NCBI GenBank assembly: GCA_013396915.1
Contig: VWZL01002830.1
Span: 1 to 64,000 of the forward strand
Length of the DNA: 64,000 bases
Direction: 5' to 3'
Origin: Stercorarius parasiticus
Lineage: Eukaryota > Chordata > Aves > Charadriiformes > Stercorariidae
The notes beneath the pieces were generated by a model. It did no database searches. It saw nothing but the letters and a program-made list of their open reading frames with translations, and was not told the DNA's origin. Position numbers and translations under genes: made by a program. Of this stretch, positions 24,951-36,836 are shown piece after piece (the first letter of the stretch is position 1; each line of letters starts with the position of its first letter).

Positions 24951-27900
24951 ATATCAACCAGACAATTTCACTCTTTCAGTTCAATAGCTTGTGAATTAGG
25001 TTGCTTTCACACAAGGAAATCTATGACTCAGGTTTTTCATGGGACCCACTGTGTTCTTTCGTGTCCCCAGAATTCGCATCACATGGCCAAATTTATAATA
25101 GCGTATAAAGTACATGTTTTTACTGTGACATGTTTTTTTTTAAATGAGATAAAAAATACAGTGCACTGAGAAACACATGTATCAAATATGTTCCATTAAA
25201 AGTTATAATTAAATAGGATACACAATTACATTTCATATTTTATTACCTCTCTATAGATAAATGCCTCCTTTAAAAACCAAAAAAATAAAAAATAGTGAAT
25301 CTGTATGGACTAAACAGAGTTTTTATGTAGCCTTGTATATCAGTCTCTCAAAGAAAACAATTCATTCTAGAAACATGAATTGGAATGGGAAAGCTAGAAA
25401 ATGGGTAGAGGAAGGCATTTGCTCAAAGCTATCAGATTTTTTATTTCTAGAAACTAATGAATTATTTCAGTTTAGCATGAGTGAACTTCTGCCAGGTGTC
25501 TTGATTGTGAAATGGGTATATTCTTCACTACTTACCAGCTACAGGATGAAATATTACTCTCTGTGCTTCTGTTTTGCCTCAGCATGCACTATTGCAGCAA
25601 ATGTGATTTTGTATGTTTCTACCCACCATTTCTGAGCCATGGTTTCATTATGCTGCTCGTTTTTGCAAAACTCATCAACACAGGACAGAACCTTTCCTGA
25701 TATTCAAAGGATGTGAAAGTTCTATGTCTGTCTTTCCTTCTACCTGCATACAGTTCATGCAGCCCTGGAGTGTGGCTGAGCTGTTACATTGGTTTCTGTT
25801 CACTGGTGTTGCATTTTCTGCAGTCTTTTTCACCACTTAAAAATGTAAGCAATCCAGGACCTATACTATTAAATGCAGGCATCATCTCTTATCTCTCACT
25901 GCAACGGGGTCCATTTGTCTTGTTGTCAGACACAATGAATCTTGGCCTTTCAGTCCTTCCCATCATTGTTCCATAACACTCTGCAGTACCTTCTCCCTGC
26001 TGCCCTCAAAGATGGGATGCAGAGTGCTACCTGTATCTGTCACACAGCAGATGTTTACTGCAGGGCAAATCACATCTACTTTGGCTTCAAGGATGTGAAA
26101 TATTTTTAAGCTCAGTTTCACAGCCTGCTGTAGCTAAATTTACTCTGGTGACTTTGCTTAATTTTTTTGGTAGCATGTCAGCAGTTGGCATATAATGATA
26201 TGAACAAAAGAGCCTGCTAGCGTGTATTATTGAATGCAAATTGTGATGTGATTCTTTTAAGAACTTTTCAGTTTAATTGTAGTCACAGTCCCATATCCAA
26301 CAAAGAAATCCACAGGACAGTTACACCTGCATGCTGCCACAAAGAAATTGTGGTGCCCTGTGTAGGAAAGGAGCATCCTTACCTCTGCGCCTTGGCAAGA
26401 GCATGGCAGATTTTCCGTTTTAGAATCTCAAAATTGTCAAGTGGCACTTAATTTTACTTCTTGCCCTCACATTCAACTCATTTTTGAAACAGCCACCCAG
26501 AGATACAAATTTTTCTGTGTTTTTCCATCAGGCATATAGAACATATTAACCAAATTTAAGAAAAGTTCATAGTGTGAATACAAGTCTTTATATATTCTTC
26601 TCTGAGAATTGCTAAAGAAATCTTCATTGAAGTTAAAACTGGAAAAGCTCAGGACTGGAGACTTTCCTCTACCTCCACCACCCTACCCAAGACATTTAGA
26701 CTTTACCTACAAAGCATTGTCATGCAAATGTCCACATTTTTCCACATACTTAGATCCAGCAGTGATCTGGTTGGGAGAGCAAAACAGTAAACCCAGTTCT
26801 CCTCTGCAAATGTGCAGGCAGTGCTGAGTGGCATATCTAGATTTACCCTTATTTTCGCATTAGACTGCAATATCAAGAGTACTACATTTCTTTCTGTACC
26901 TAAGTTATGCCCACATGCCTGAAATAAAATTTAAAAGCTTTTGAAGTTTTCACGAGCTGGCCTTTAGTTGTTACTCCAGACTTCTAAATGTATTATCAGA
27001 CTCTGAGTTTCTAGTTTCTTTCCCCTAAAAGTTCTTCATTTTAGGAGTGAACAATCCACGTTGTAGGAAGACCACATGCATTTACGCTCCACGGCATTGT
27101 AGCTGAAGCTGAACAGTGGTCTAATATTTTCTTATAGGAGAAAACTGTGTCAGCTTGTTCGGCCTATCTTTGTTTTCCCTTTGTCTCAGCTTACTTTGGG
27201 ACACTTGACAACAACCTCTTCTGGAAGTGACTACAGGTAACTCAGTGGTGTCTGCTGCCCAACCTCAATAAGTGTAGCCTCTGATTAGCTTGCACAAGAA
27301 AGTCATTGTGCTGACACAGAGGTAGGGACATGGCTAACTAAACCTTCTCTATTCTTCAGAACATTCATGGACACATGTGACTTACTGGGATTTCAGTGAA
27401 AAAAGGGACTTCAGTACTCACATAAATGCTTGACCACAGCTGGACTGCAAATTGCACTAGGGGGAGGGGGGACGCCAGGATTTCTGAAGCAGAAATTATT
27501 TCAGAATTAAGTACAGTTTCAGATAGTCGATTATTTTTTTGTAGACCTGACACAAACAGATAAATACATGTTTCCTAAGCAAGAAGAAAAAATCTTGGTA
27601 ATTTGGTTAATTTGTTTCTCTTCTCTTTTCCCTGTTAGCCTCTTATTGTGAATAAAAACACGTCCAGCAAAATACAAAATATTGCTCTGAGATGACTTTA
27701 GATTCTCTACCAGCTGCTAGTAAAGTGAAGATTACTATGTTTCATAGATTTTTAATACTGAAAAATAAATTTCTTTAGATCCCATACAGTGTAGAATTCC
27801 ATATTTTAGTCTGCATTTAACCTAGATTTCTTTGAAAAGTTTGCAAACCTCTTCAGACTTTATTATGGCCATAAATAATGTATTATCTTAGGGATGAAAC

Positions 27901-30900
27901 CACAGATTTTTGAGTGATTTTATTATATCTTATGACATTTTGCATGCATGATTCATGCTGTCACCATCATTCTTGACTTTCAAGATATATTGTTGGTTTG
28001 TGTTGGGATAAATGCCCTGCAGTCATCTTCTTTCTATTGTACTTTTGTCCTTCAGGTTTATTCATGTTTTTAAAAAAAAAAAACACTTAGAGTAGTTTTT
28101 GTTTTCAGTGCATGACCTCTTTTGATATGTTTTGCTTTGCATTCATGTGATTTTCCTCTTTTCTACCTAAAAACTTTTCTAGTGCAATCAATTTAATCCT
28201 AAAGAACAGCATGATCTGGATCTTACTGTGAATCCGCAGCACAGAAGCCTCTATTGGACTAATATTACTGAATATTAGAAATACAAGGAAATATAGTTTA
28301 TCCTGGGTAAAATGTATACAGTTTGTCCAACTTTTGGCTTTTTTTTTCCCCAAAGGAAGATGTTATGTATTTATTAAAGCGATTTTTAGAATAATGCTAC
28401 ATTTCAAAACTGTTTTTTATGTATACATGAAGTTAAATAAGTTCTTACATGATGTCTGCTATTTGTAATTATAGTCACTACTTTTCTTAAGTCTTATCTC
28501 AATTTAAGGTAAAACAATTCAACTGAAAATTAATCCATAAAACATACTGTAATCTTGGGTATGCAATGAAATTAAACTATTTATAAAATAAAATTTCCAT
28601 GCTCACGATCATCTTGAAAACTGGGAATTAAATTTATTAATTAAGGAATACTGGGAATTCAGTTCCCAGATGCTTCAGAATTTATGCTAGAGTTTTACAG
28701 TAAATTGCTATTACTATGTAATAGTATATTTGCTCTCCTATATTTTACCATCAGTGAAATTAAAATGAGCTGAGTTCCAGGAAGTCTGCTTGCCTCTTGT
28801 GATGTGCGTTTTAATGTACGTGGATTCACATTTCAATTTTAGTGCGAGCACTCCTCAGTCTGAAGGCAACTGCCCCCACCTGCTGTTAAAGAAATGCACT
28901 CTTTCTCCATTCATTAGACCATTGCTGGGGCAAGCTAACCACAGCAGCTTCTTGATGCAGCTAATCCACATCTCCCTTTAGACAGGAATCTTGATGAGTG
29001 CTATTAGATCAAGCTGTCTGAAATGGTGCTTTTTTTGGCTCCTAGACACACTTTTTGTCCACGCAGGGGGCTTTTATGGCTTAATAATGCTTTGCAGAAT
29101 TACAACACTGAAGTAAAAAAACCACTGAAGTCAAAAGGTTGGAAGAAGATGGATTGTGAGGTTTTCTTGACTTTGATTGGGTTTTATATTAAAAAGATGA
29201 GCTGCTTTGCATCCATTAAAATGTTCCCAGACTAGATTGGTATTTCATATGAGGTTTGTTATTGCTTTCTGTGGACTATGGGGATTAAAATAATTTGTGT
29301 GTCTTCAGACTTATTTTACATCAAGATATCTCTGAAATTTCTGCCTTTTTTTGGCTGCTAGCTAGAAAAACTGTGAAATTTCTTAAGAGAATGTGGATGT
29401 TCCTAGTTTTCCTTAATAGCATAATTATATTTTCCAGTCATCTCCAGTGTTTATGTTTGATTGTCCCACAACCTCAGTAGAGAACGATGCAATGGCATTT
29501 GGAGCTTCATTCTTCATCTTATGGTGAATCCTCAAGTATCTTAGATTTTTGGTATCCAAATGTTCATCCAACACAGAACAAGTGCATTTAGTCCAGCAAT
29601 GCAAAGAGCAATACAGAGAAATAGTAAGGGTACTCATCTAAGATACCAGTGGTCCAAATTCAAGTATCTACTCTTGTTGCTATTAAAAATTCTGGAAATG
29701 GCTAAACTCCAAAATATTTAAGAAAATTTTATATTCCAGAATACCTGCCTTGGAACTGTAAATTCCTCATTGATGTTAATCCAAAATAAAGCATCTGGTA
29801 CAGTCAGAAGTTCAGTGGGCCTTCCTTACGCTTCCCAGATCAGCTTCATATTCAGTAATATTACTGCATGGTGATCAGCTTCTAATTTTTGTTTGGTTGG
29901 CTTTTGTTACATCTTTTCTTCTTGGCAGAGGAAGAAGGAACAATATGAGGTATGAGTATTTCTTTTTCATCCACGAAGAGATGGAATTTTTAGCAGCACT
30001 ATACCTCTGCAGAAAAATCAAACTACTTAGGTTAAAACGCCAGCTAAAGTGCAACTGCTATAATTAACTTCAGTTTAAGCAAAGCTATTTAACCTTGAAG
30101 TAAAAGGAACTGGAGAAGAAACATTCATGTACTGACCAACAGCTGAAAGAGAAATAAAGAATCTCTGATTTATGGCTGTTCTTTATTGTCTTCAACCTGA
30201 GACTGGTGCTTGAAGGTAAAAATTTGCATGTGAAGAGGTATTTGTCATGCTAATGAAACAGCAGGAGTGGGCTTAATATCAGCTGAGACCTTTATATGTG
30301 CCGGGTCTATCACTTAATGCATAAGTGTTCAAAGAGTTAGGATACTGTAAACACCTACTTTTTTTTTAACCTCCTCCTGCTCTCTTCCTCCTGCCAAATG
30401 AATAAGCTATATTCGGGAGGATTTTCAGAAACACACGTTTTGTCCCTGTCTGTTATATCTCTAAATATATTTCTGTTGCAGAATTTTATGGAAAAACTTA
30501 TATATATATAAAATTACTATTTACATGGGTCTTCTGAAGGGCCATGGGAGAGCTTGAGCTTTTCTCCACTGAGAACATACACTGAAATAGCAGATCATAG
30601 TTTCAGCAGCAGCTGCTACTGAAGAAATTGAAAAAGCAAATATAATACTATAGATCTTTTCCGCTTCTTTGATTGAAGAAAACAGAAAGGAATCACGTTA
30701 CTGAGAGAACATTAGGTACACTTTAAAAGAATTTGCAGAGAGACAAGATTTACATTTCATTTCACACTTCTCTTTACATACCCATTTGTCCACTTTGTTT
30801 TCCTTATTGTTCCTGAATATCAGATAAGGATATCCCGTCACAGAAAATAAGAATGAGGAGAATAAAAAAACGTTTTCAAAAATAAATACACAAGAGAAAG

Positions 30901-31193
30901 ATCAATTGAGGAAGATTTTGAAGGTGAGTTTTCTAATAATGAATGTCAAAGACAAGCAATGCAGATATAGGTTAACAAATGGTTTGATATGAGAGTACAT
31001 GGCATGGCTTTTTCCTCTCTTCTCTAGCTAAAACCAGTAAAACTATTTTACTGTCTTGCATTGTCTAAGGAAGAACTGATTCCCAGTACACTCCGAGTGC
31101 TATGTTTGTTCTGCTCTTAAAACATGTTGTCACTACAACCACCAGAAGTATAATGATGATAAAAATATGTGGGTTTTTTTTCCTATTTAATAG
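24951..31193. other. AT-rich non-coding DNA
   Basis: No repeat family, exon or RNA gene could be supported in 6.2 kb. Several short open frames (for example around 25261-25976) lack any family feature. A hairpin lies at 28651-28669 (CTGGGAA against TTCCCAG). Confidence 0.55.
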
Positions 31194-31198
31194 CCATG

Positions 31199-31744
31199 TG
31201 TGCTGGTTTCAACTGGGATAGAGTTGATTTTCTTCCTAGTAGCTGGTATACTGCTGTGTTTTGGATTTAGGATGAGAATAATGTTGATAACACACTGATG
31301 TTTTAGTTGTTGCTGAGCAGTGCCTACACTATGTCAAGAATTTTTCAGCTTCTCATACTGCCCCACCAGCAAGGAGGCTGGGGGTGCACAAGAAGCTGGG
31401 AGCCGACGCAGCCAGGACAGCTGACCCAAACTGGCCAAAAGGATATGCCATACCATATGATGTCATGCTGAACAATAAAAGTGGGGGGAGCTGGCCAGGA
31501 CAGGGGCTGACTGCTTCTCGGGCACTGACTAGTCAGTGTGTGGTGAGCGATTGCATTGTGCATAACTTGTTTTGTATATTCTTTTATCATTATTATTATT
31601 TTCCCGTCTTTTTCTGTCCTATTAAACTGCCTTTACCTCAATCCATGAGTTTTACCTTTTTTCCTATTTTTTCCTTCATGCCATTTGGGGGGAGTGAGCG
31701 AACGGTTGTGTGGTGTTTAACTGCTTGCCAGTTACACCACAACA
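31199..31744 (+). mobile_element. Solo LTR, avian ERVL type, 546 bp
   Basis: It begins tgtgctggtttcaactggga and ends acaccacaaca, both hallmarks of a very common avian ERVL LTR family. The flanks ccatg (31194-31198) and ccatc (31745-31749) match at 4 of 5 bases, a slightly decayed 5-bp target duplication. A TATA-like aataaaag lies near 31474, and an ATTAAA polyadenylation signal at 31621-31626 is followed by a T/C-rich U5. No internal retroviral sequence adjoins it. It is the best-kept member here of the family also seen at 53796-54349 and 58277-59581. Confidence 0.9.
31621..31626 (+). promoter_or_regulatory. LTR polyadenylation signal ATTAAA
   Basis: Positioned about 120 bases before the LTR end, as in related copies of the family. 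Confidence 0.5.
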
Positions 31745-31749
31745 CCATC

Positions 31750-34700
31750 GCACACTACTAATTAGAAAATCATTCTCTGCAAACAAAGAAAGCCCAAAGA
31801 AAATTAAATAATGAGTGTTATTTGAATGTTAATATGAGTAATATTATGATTTTGTCAGTATGGCGGTGACTGCAAAAAAGTTAGCACTATAATAGGAACC
31901 TCATTTACAAACATGTCCAAGCTAGTAATGATTCTGAGAGGAAGACAGAGTGTTCTTAGATCCAAAAATGCTTAAATTAAAATCTTTTTTAGCTGCAGAA
32001 TGTTTTCTTGCAATGAAATTAGGTCCAAACAAATACAAGCACAACAATAAACACAAAACCAGAAAGTTAAGAGGCATGCTAGAGACATGACAAATTAGCA
32101 CTTTGCATATTTATGACTCATAAATCACCAGCACTTTGAAGTACTGCAAAACAGTTTAATAGAAATGAGAAGTGTGTCAGAGACATCAAAGAAAAACTCC
32201 ATTAAATCAATATTAATCCAAAGTGTGCTAGCTTTCCCTCTTCATTTAAAACACAGGGAAACTAATTTTATAGTATGATATATAACTATAATAGAATAAT
32301 AAGAAGCGTAAATTGTGTACAGTAACTTGTGATACTGTCAAAACGAAGCCATATTAAAATATTACTAGTAAATATTTTGAATATTTTCTTTAAGTTGAAG
32401 AAAGTTCTGGACGAAAGTTCACATCAGATGGAGCTCAGTTAAGGTGTAGAATATATAGTAGTTTTAATAATTTCTTCTGTCTCAAATATTATGAAAAACA
32501 TAATCTACTGAGTTAATTATCTTTTCCCGAACTCTAAAATTCCAACTGATTATACAGTTGCGTTGATGACACACTGTTCAAATGGTTAAAACCCTGATTT
32601 GCCTATCCAGCCGAGTGCATAACTGAAATGCGTAATTCAATCCATATAACCTTAAACATCAGATCACTAGAATTGCTGTTTTTCTAAAGCAGAAATAAGA
32701 GTTGCTAAATTTTGGTAATGATCTAAAACGTTTCCAACTGTATTGAACTAGCTTTATTGCTAGTTTATGAAGAAAGAAAGTAATATACTTTGAAGCCCTT
32801 TATCTGAACCTGCAGTAGACTAATACTGTTGATCTGACAGTTTACTGAAAGGCACTCTTTCTTGCTTTCACCAATTCAAAAAAAAAAAAGAAACAGGAAA
32901 GTTAACACATTTCCATTTATCATTCAGAAATTGAATCAAAAAAGAGTCTTATGTCCTAGAAGAGACAACTCAAGGGAGGGGCACATATTGTTGCTAACAA
33001 GGAAGTAAAATTCTTTCTCAAGTACTTCTTGCTAACATAGTGGCAATTTATGACAAGATCCATATGAGAAAGTTTCACAATTCATTTGTACAAATATCAT
33101 TTTTCTGTTCTTGATGACAAGAGTAGAGCTTCACAGAGTTATAGAGCAAATGCTAGCTCAAACTAATCTAAGCATATTGACGACAGAGCATGGCAATAAG
33201 CCTCAGGAAAAAAATCACAGGGGCTGGAGCAGACTGTTTTTAATAAATCTGTAGTGAAAGAAGAAAAGTAAAATAAACAGCAACAGCATTTTTATTTATT
33301 CTTTCTGAGTATTATCTGTACCAATGGGTGGGGTACTAAAGTGAAGACACCTACTAAAAATTAAGGTAGCTCTAGAAAGGGAAGAAAATGCGAAGACAGA
33401 AAATGAGAAAATAAAATAAAGTAAAAACTAATAGTACCATAACATTGAAAAGATAAATTTCAATGAACGTGAAGGATGCAAAATATTTGAACTGAACCAA
33501 AACCAAAAAAGATCATTGATACTGACCTTAATAATATTTCTAATATCATTCATGACAGGTGTTATCTTCTGAAAAATTAATAGCAAAGTTCCTTTAAATT
33601 ATATTCTGATTTTTCTGACCCCAAGAATAACATGAAGAAGGAAACAAATAAATCGGTTCTTACTTTAAAATGCATAATAATTTTGTTAATTCTGTGAAAT
33701 TAAAGTAGTGACCCTTTCACCAAGAGAAAATTAATGGATGCACATATTTGAGGGATTCCACAACTGCTTTCATGTCCAGTTTGCGCTGCTAATCTAACTG
33801 GAACAGACCTGATTTCAGTTTTTTTTTTTTTTCATGGGAATGAAAATTATTTTAAACTGCCATATGTCTATTCTGAGCTGTAGCTTCCCTGTATGGCAGA
33901 AATTCAACATCTGTAATGTTTTTTTTATCTCCAAAATGTGCAAGTTGCTCCAAAGGACTTAGAAAGAAGGTGACATAAAATGAGATAAAATGCCACTTTA
34001 TTAACTAACCATTATAGGAATGCTTGTTGCTGTCTCTATTCTGAAAAATCATCATCAGGTAATAATTAAGAAATTCTGAGTAAACTAATTGAAAACAGAA
34101 ACTTTTTTGCAAACAAGAAATACATTATCCTTACTAGTGGAGTTCCTTTTTTAGGTAACAGAAGTGCCGGAGTGAGTGTCAATGCTATATGAGTCTATTT
34201 ACTTTCCTTATAATTATACATTTCCTACTATCATAAAGTCAGAAAATAAAATTTACATGGGCAGTTTTCCTGGGACAATTACAGTCCTAGGAAAGACTGA
34301 TATTTTTTCCCCAAAGCTAAGGTACGTAGATAAAGCCCAGATAAAAAAATAAAGTGTAATAAAGAAAACCCACAAAGTTTAGGTGTTTAATATCAGGATT
34401 CCCTTATTTGTGTGTTTAGAATTTTAGAATAATTCCTTTAGATTTGTTCAACTTGATGCTCCTCAAGTGAAGAGAATTAAGCTCAGAATCTTCTTAAGAA
34501 ATGCTTGAAAAATGAAGTGGTTTGAGGTTTAAGAGACAAGGTTAAGAAGAGATTGCCATGAATAAAGGAGCTTGTAGATGAAAGTGGATGAAAAACAAAA
34601 GGCTGACATTGATTATGCAGTAACCAAGAGAGAGAAAGACAGAGAGAAAGAAATGTCTGAAGACTGTAAAGTTAAGAGAATGGATAAAATATTAAGTAAA

Positions 34701-35635
34701 AAAAAATAGCAGCCTCCATCTAAGTTGTATTACACAAATGTAAGAACTAGAGATGTACTTTCGCAAACAAAACATGAAGCCATGAACTAGTTGGAGATAA
34801 CCACTATTTTTCATGCTCGTTCACTGAAAGGAATACATTAGACTCACCCTGCTGAGCTAGCAGTCTTTGAGAGCACATTAGATAGGCTGGTGAGTTCGCT
34901 TTGCAGGCAGATTTTCCAAGGTTCATCCATCTCTAAGATTAATACTGCCCTCTGTTATAGGCTTTACAACGTAGTAAGGCTATATTTGCAGTCAAGTATT
35001 ACCTCCTCAGTTTTGTATTTAAATCTTAAACTGATCAATCACATTAGGCTTTAAGTCCCAAGTCTGACATACATTTATGGATTACTGATCTGTAGAAGGT
35101 TATTTCTACAGCAAAAACAGCAATGCAGTTTTCAGCTAAAATCTGATATCTGACTCTGCACTAAATCAAAAAATGTTTCTGCATGACTGCTATCCTGATC
35201 ACATCTCAAAGGAGAATGAGATTTTATTTTTGCTTTATGGCTTCTTTCCTTTTTCAGTGGAATTTATAAACTAGATGTAAAATATTTCAGTTATATTGAT
35301 GGTGTCAACAAATTCTCTGTGGATGTTTTTGATTGCTTGGTTGTTTTCTCCCTTCCTAATAAGAACCATTTTGTAATTTATCATAGCAAAATGGCTATGA
35401 TAAATGATAAGCGGCTAAATGGCCAGATTCAGAGGACCCGACTGAGCCATGATTTTTTTTTCGTTTGTTCATTTTCTATATGATAAATAGGGAGAGGAAA
35501 AGGAAATCAGGAGTTCTGGAGAGAACACAGAATTTCAGCATGACTGAATCTGAAATTTCATTCTGAAGTTTAAAATATTTTAAACTTTGGATATTGTAAC
35601 TTGTATGTAAACATAAACTGAGAATCATTACCAAA
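31750..35635. other. AT-rich non-coding DNA
   Basis: No gene or transposon was recognised. It contains poly(A) or poly(T) runs near 32878 and 33820, and a long perfect hairpin at 35376-35405 listed separately. Confidence 0.58.
35376..35405. repeat. Perfect 12-bp inverted repeat (hairpin)
   Basis: ATTTATCATAGC at 35376-35387 and its exact complement GCTATGATAAAT at 35394-35405 flank a 6-base loop, aaaatg. It is not followed by a T run or linked to any gene. Its function is unknown; it may be chance or a relic of an inverted duplication. Confidence 0.9.
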
Positions 35636-35676
35636 GACAGTGTATTGTGTTTACATGGCAAGGTTTTGGTAGCAGG

Positions 35677-36306
35677 TGTCGGGGGGGGGATGTTCAGAGA
35701 TGGTGTCACAGAAGTGTAAGACTGAGAAAAGATGTTCCAAAAATCAGTTTTAATAGTGTCATGAAAATGTAGAACAGTCAAACTGAACAGGAAACTTATA
35801 CCACAAACACTTTGGCAGACATAACTTTTTACAAGTTCAGGACATCCATTGGGAACTAATACTACACAGTGTGTAACTAAATCTAAGCTTAGAATGATGA
35901 CTCAAAATTTGCAAACCACTCACCTGAAAAGCAAAGACAATCAGTCCCAGGGAAGTTACTTTGGACGTCGTGAGCCAAAGGGAAGGCTTCTGATTACAGA
36001 CCTGCTGCTCTGAGGAGAACCACACAAAGGGGGTCTCTGGTGGGAGTCCCATTTTATAATCTGGGTTGGATTTGAACTGTGGTCATCTATCGGTCATGGT
36101 TATATATAGCTTTCATTGGTTGAGTGGTCTCCTAGGTAGGCTCATTGGCTGAGGCGGTCGCCAGGGCTCAGGTATCTGGGGTATGTGGCTGGGGGGTGTT
36201 CACCGATGTGACCTGAAGCTCACACGCTTCCCACCAAGCTAGCCACCATGCCCCTGAACCACACCATTAGACCTGCAGGAGGGATGGGAGCGGTGCTCCT
36301 ACTACA
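35677..36306 (-). mobile_element. Solo LTR nested inside the ERVL LTR, minus strand
   Basis: On the minus strand it runs from TGTAGTAGGAGCACC to CCGACA and is homologous over its whole length to 58443-59112, which defines the family. It has a TATA box (TATAAAA, plus-strand 36052-36058) and an ATTAAA polyadenylation signal (plus-strand 35748-35753). The left flank is gcagg (35672-35676). The right flank at this boundary is gatgg (3 of 5 match). An exact gcagg also occurs at 36275-36279, so a shorter element ending at 36274 is possible. The 3' boundary at 35677 is firm; the 5' boundary is either 36306 or 36274. It must be younger than the LTR it interrupts. Confidence 0.82.
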
Positions 36307-36830
36307 GATGGATTCTGTGAGAAGACACCAGAACCTTCCCCCATGTCGATAGAGCCAGTTCCAGCCATCTCCAAGATGACCTGCCACCAGCTAAGACTGA
36401 GCCAATTAGCAATGGTGGTACTATTTCTGTGAAAACATATTTAAGAAGAGGTAAAAAACTGCTGTGCAGCAGCTGTGAGAGAGAACTGAAAATGTGAAAC
36501 CACCCTGCAGACACCAAGGACAGTGAAGAAGGAGAGGGAGGAGGTACTCTGGGCTCCAGAGCAGAGATTCCCCTCCAGCCCCTTGAGAAGACAATGGTGA
36601 AGCAGCCCACAGGGGACCGTGATGGAGTAGGCACCCACAACTGCAGCTCCTAGAGGACTCAATGCCAGAGCAGGTGGATGTGACCTGAAGGAAGCTGCAC
36701 CTGTGCTCAGGCAGAATCCTGGCAGGAACTGTGGCCCATGGAGAGAAGCCCACACTGGAGCAGTGGGGGCAGGAATAAGGTGGTTTTAGGTTTATTCTCA
36801 TTTCTCATTATCCTAGTGTGTTTAATTGGC

Positions 36831-36836
36831 AATAAA
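36831..36836 (+). promoter_or_regulatory. AATAAA polyadenylation signal of the ERVL LTR
   Basis: It lies in the conserved aataaattaaattaa block of the LTR family, about 175 bases before the LTR end. Confidence 0.55.

Noticed and set aside
24816..25169. 117-residue plus-strand open frame
   Set aside because: Its first part is antisense to the CR1 endonuclease remnant, and the rest is AT-rich filler.
28651..28669. CTGGGAA/TTCCCAG hairpin as a terminator or RNA element
   Set aside because: Only 7 bp, no associated transcript; expected by chance at this scale.
36302..36801. Three overlapping minus-strand open frames of 104-126 residues
   Set aside because: Antisense shadows of the ERVL-type LTR, which contains GC-rich repeats and few stops.
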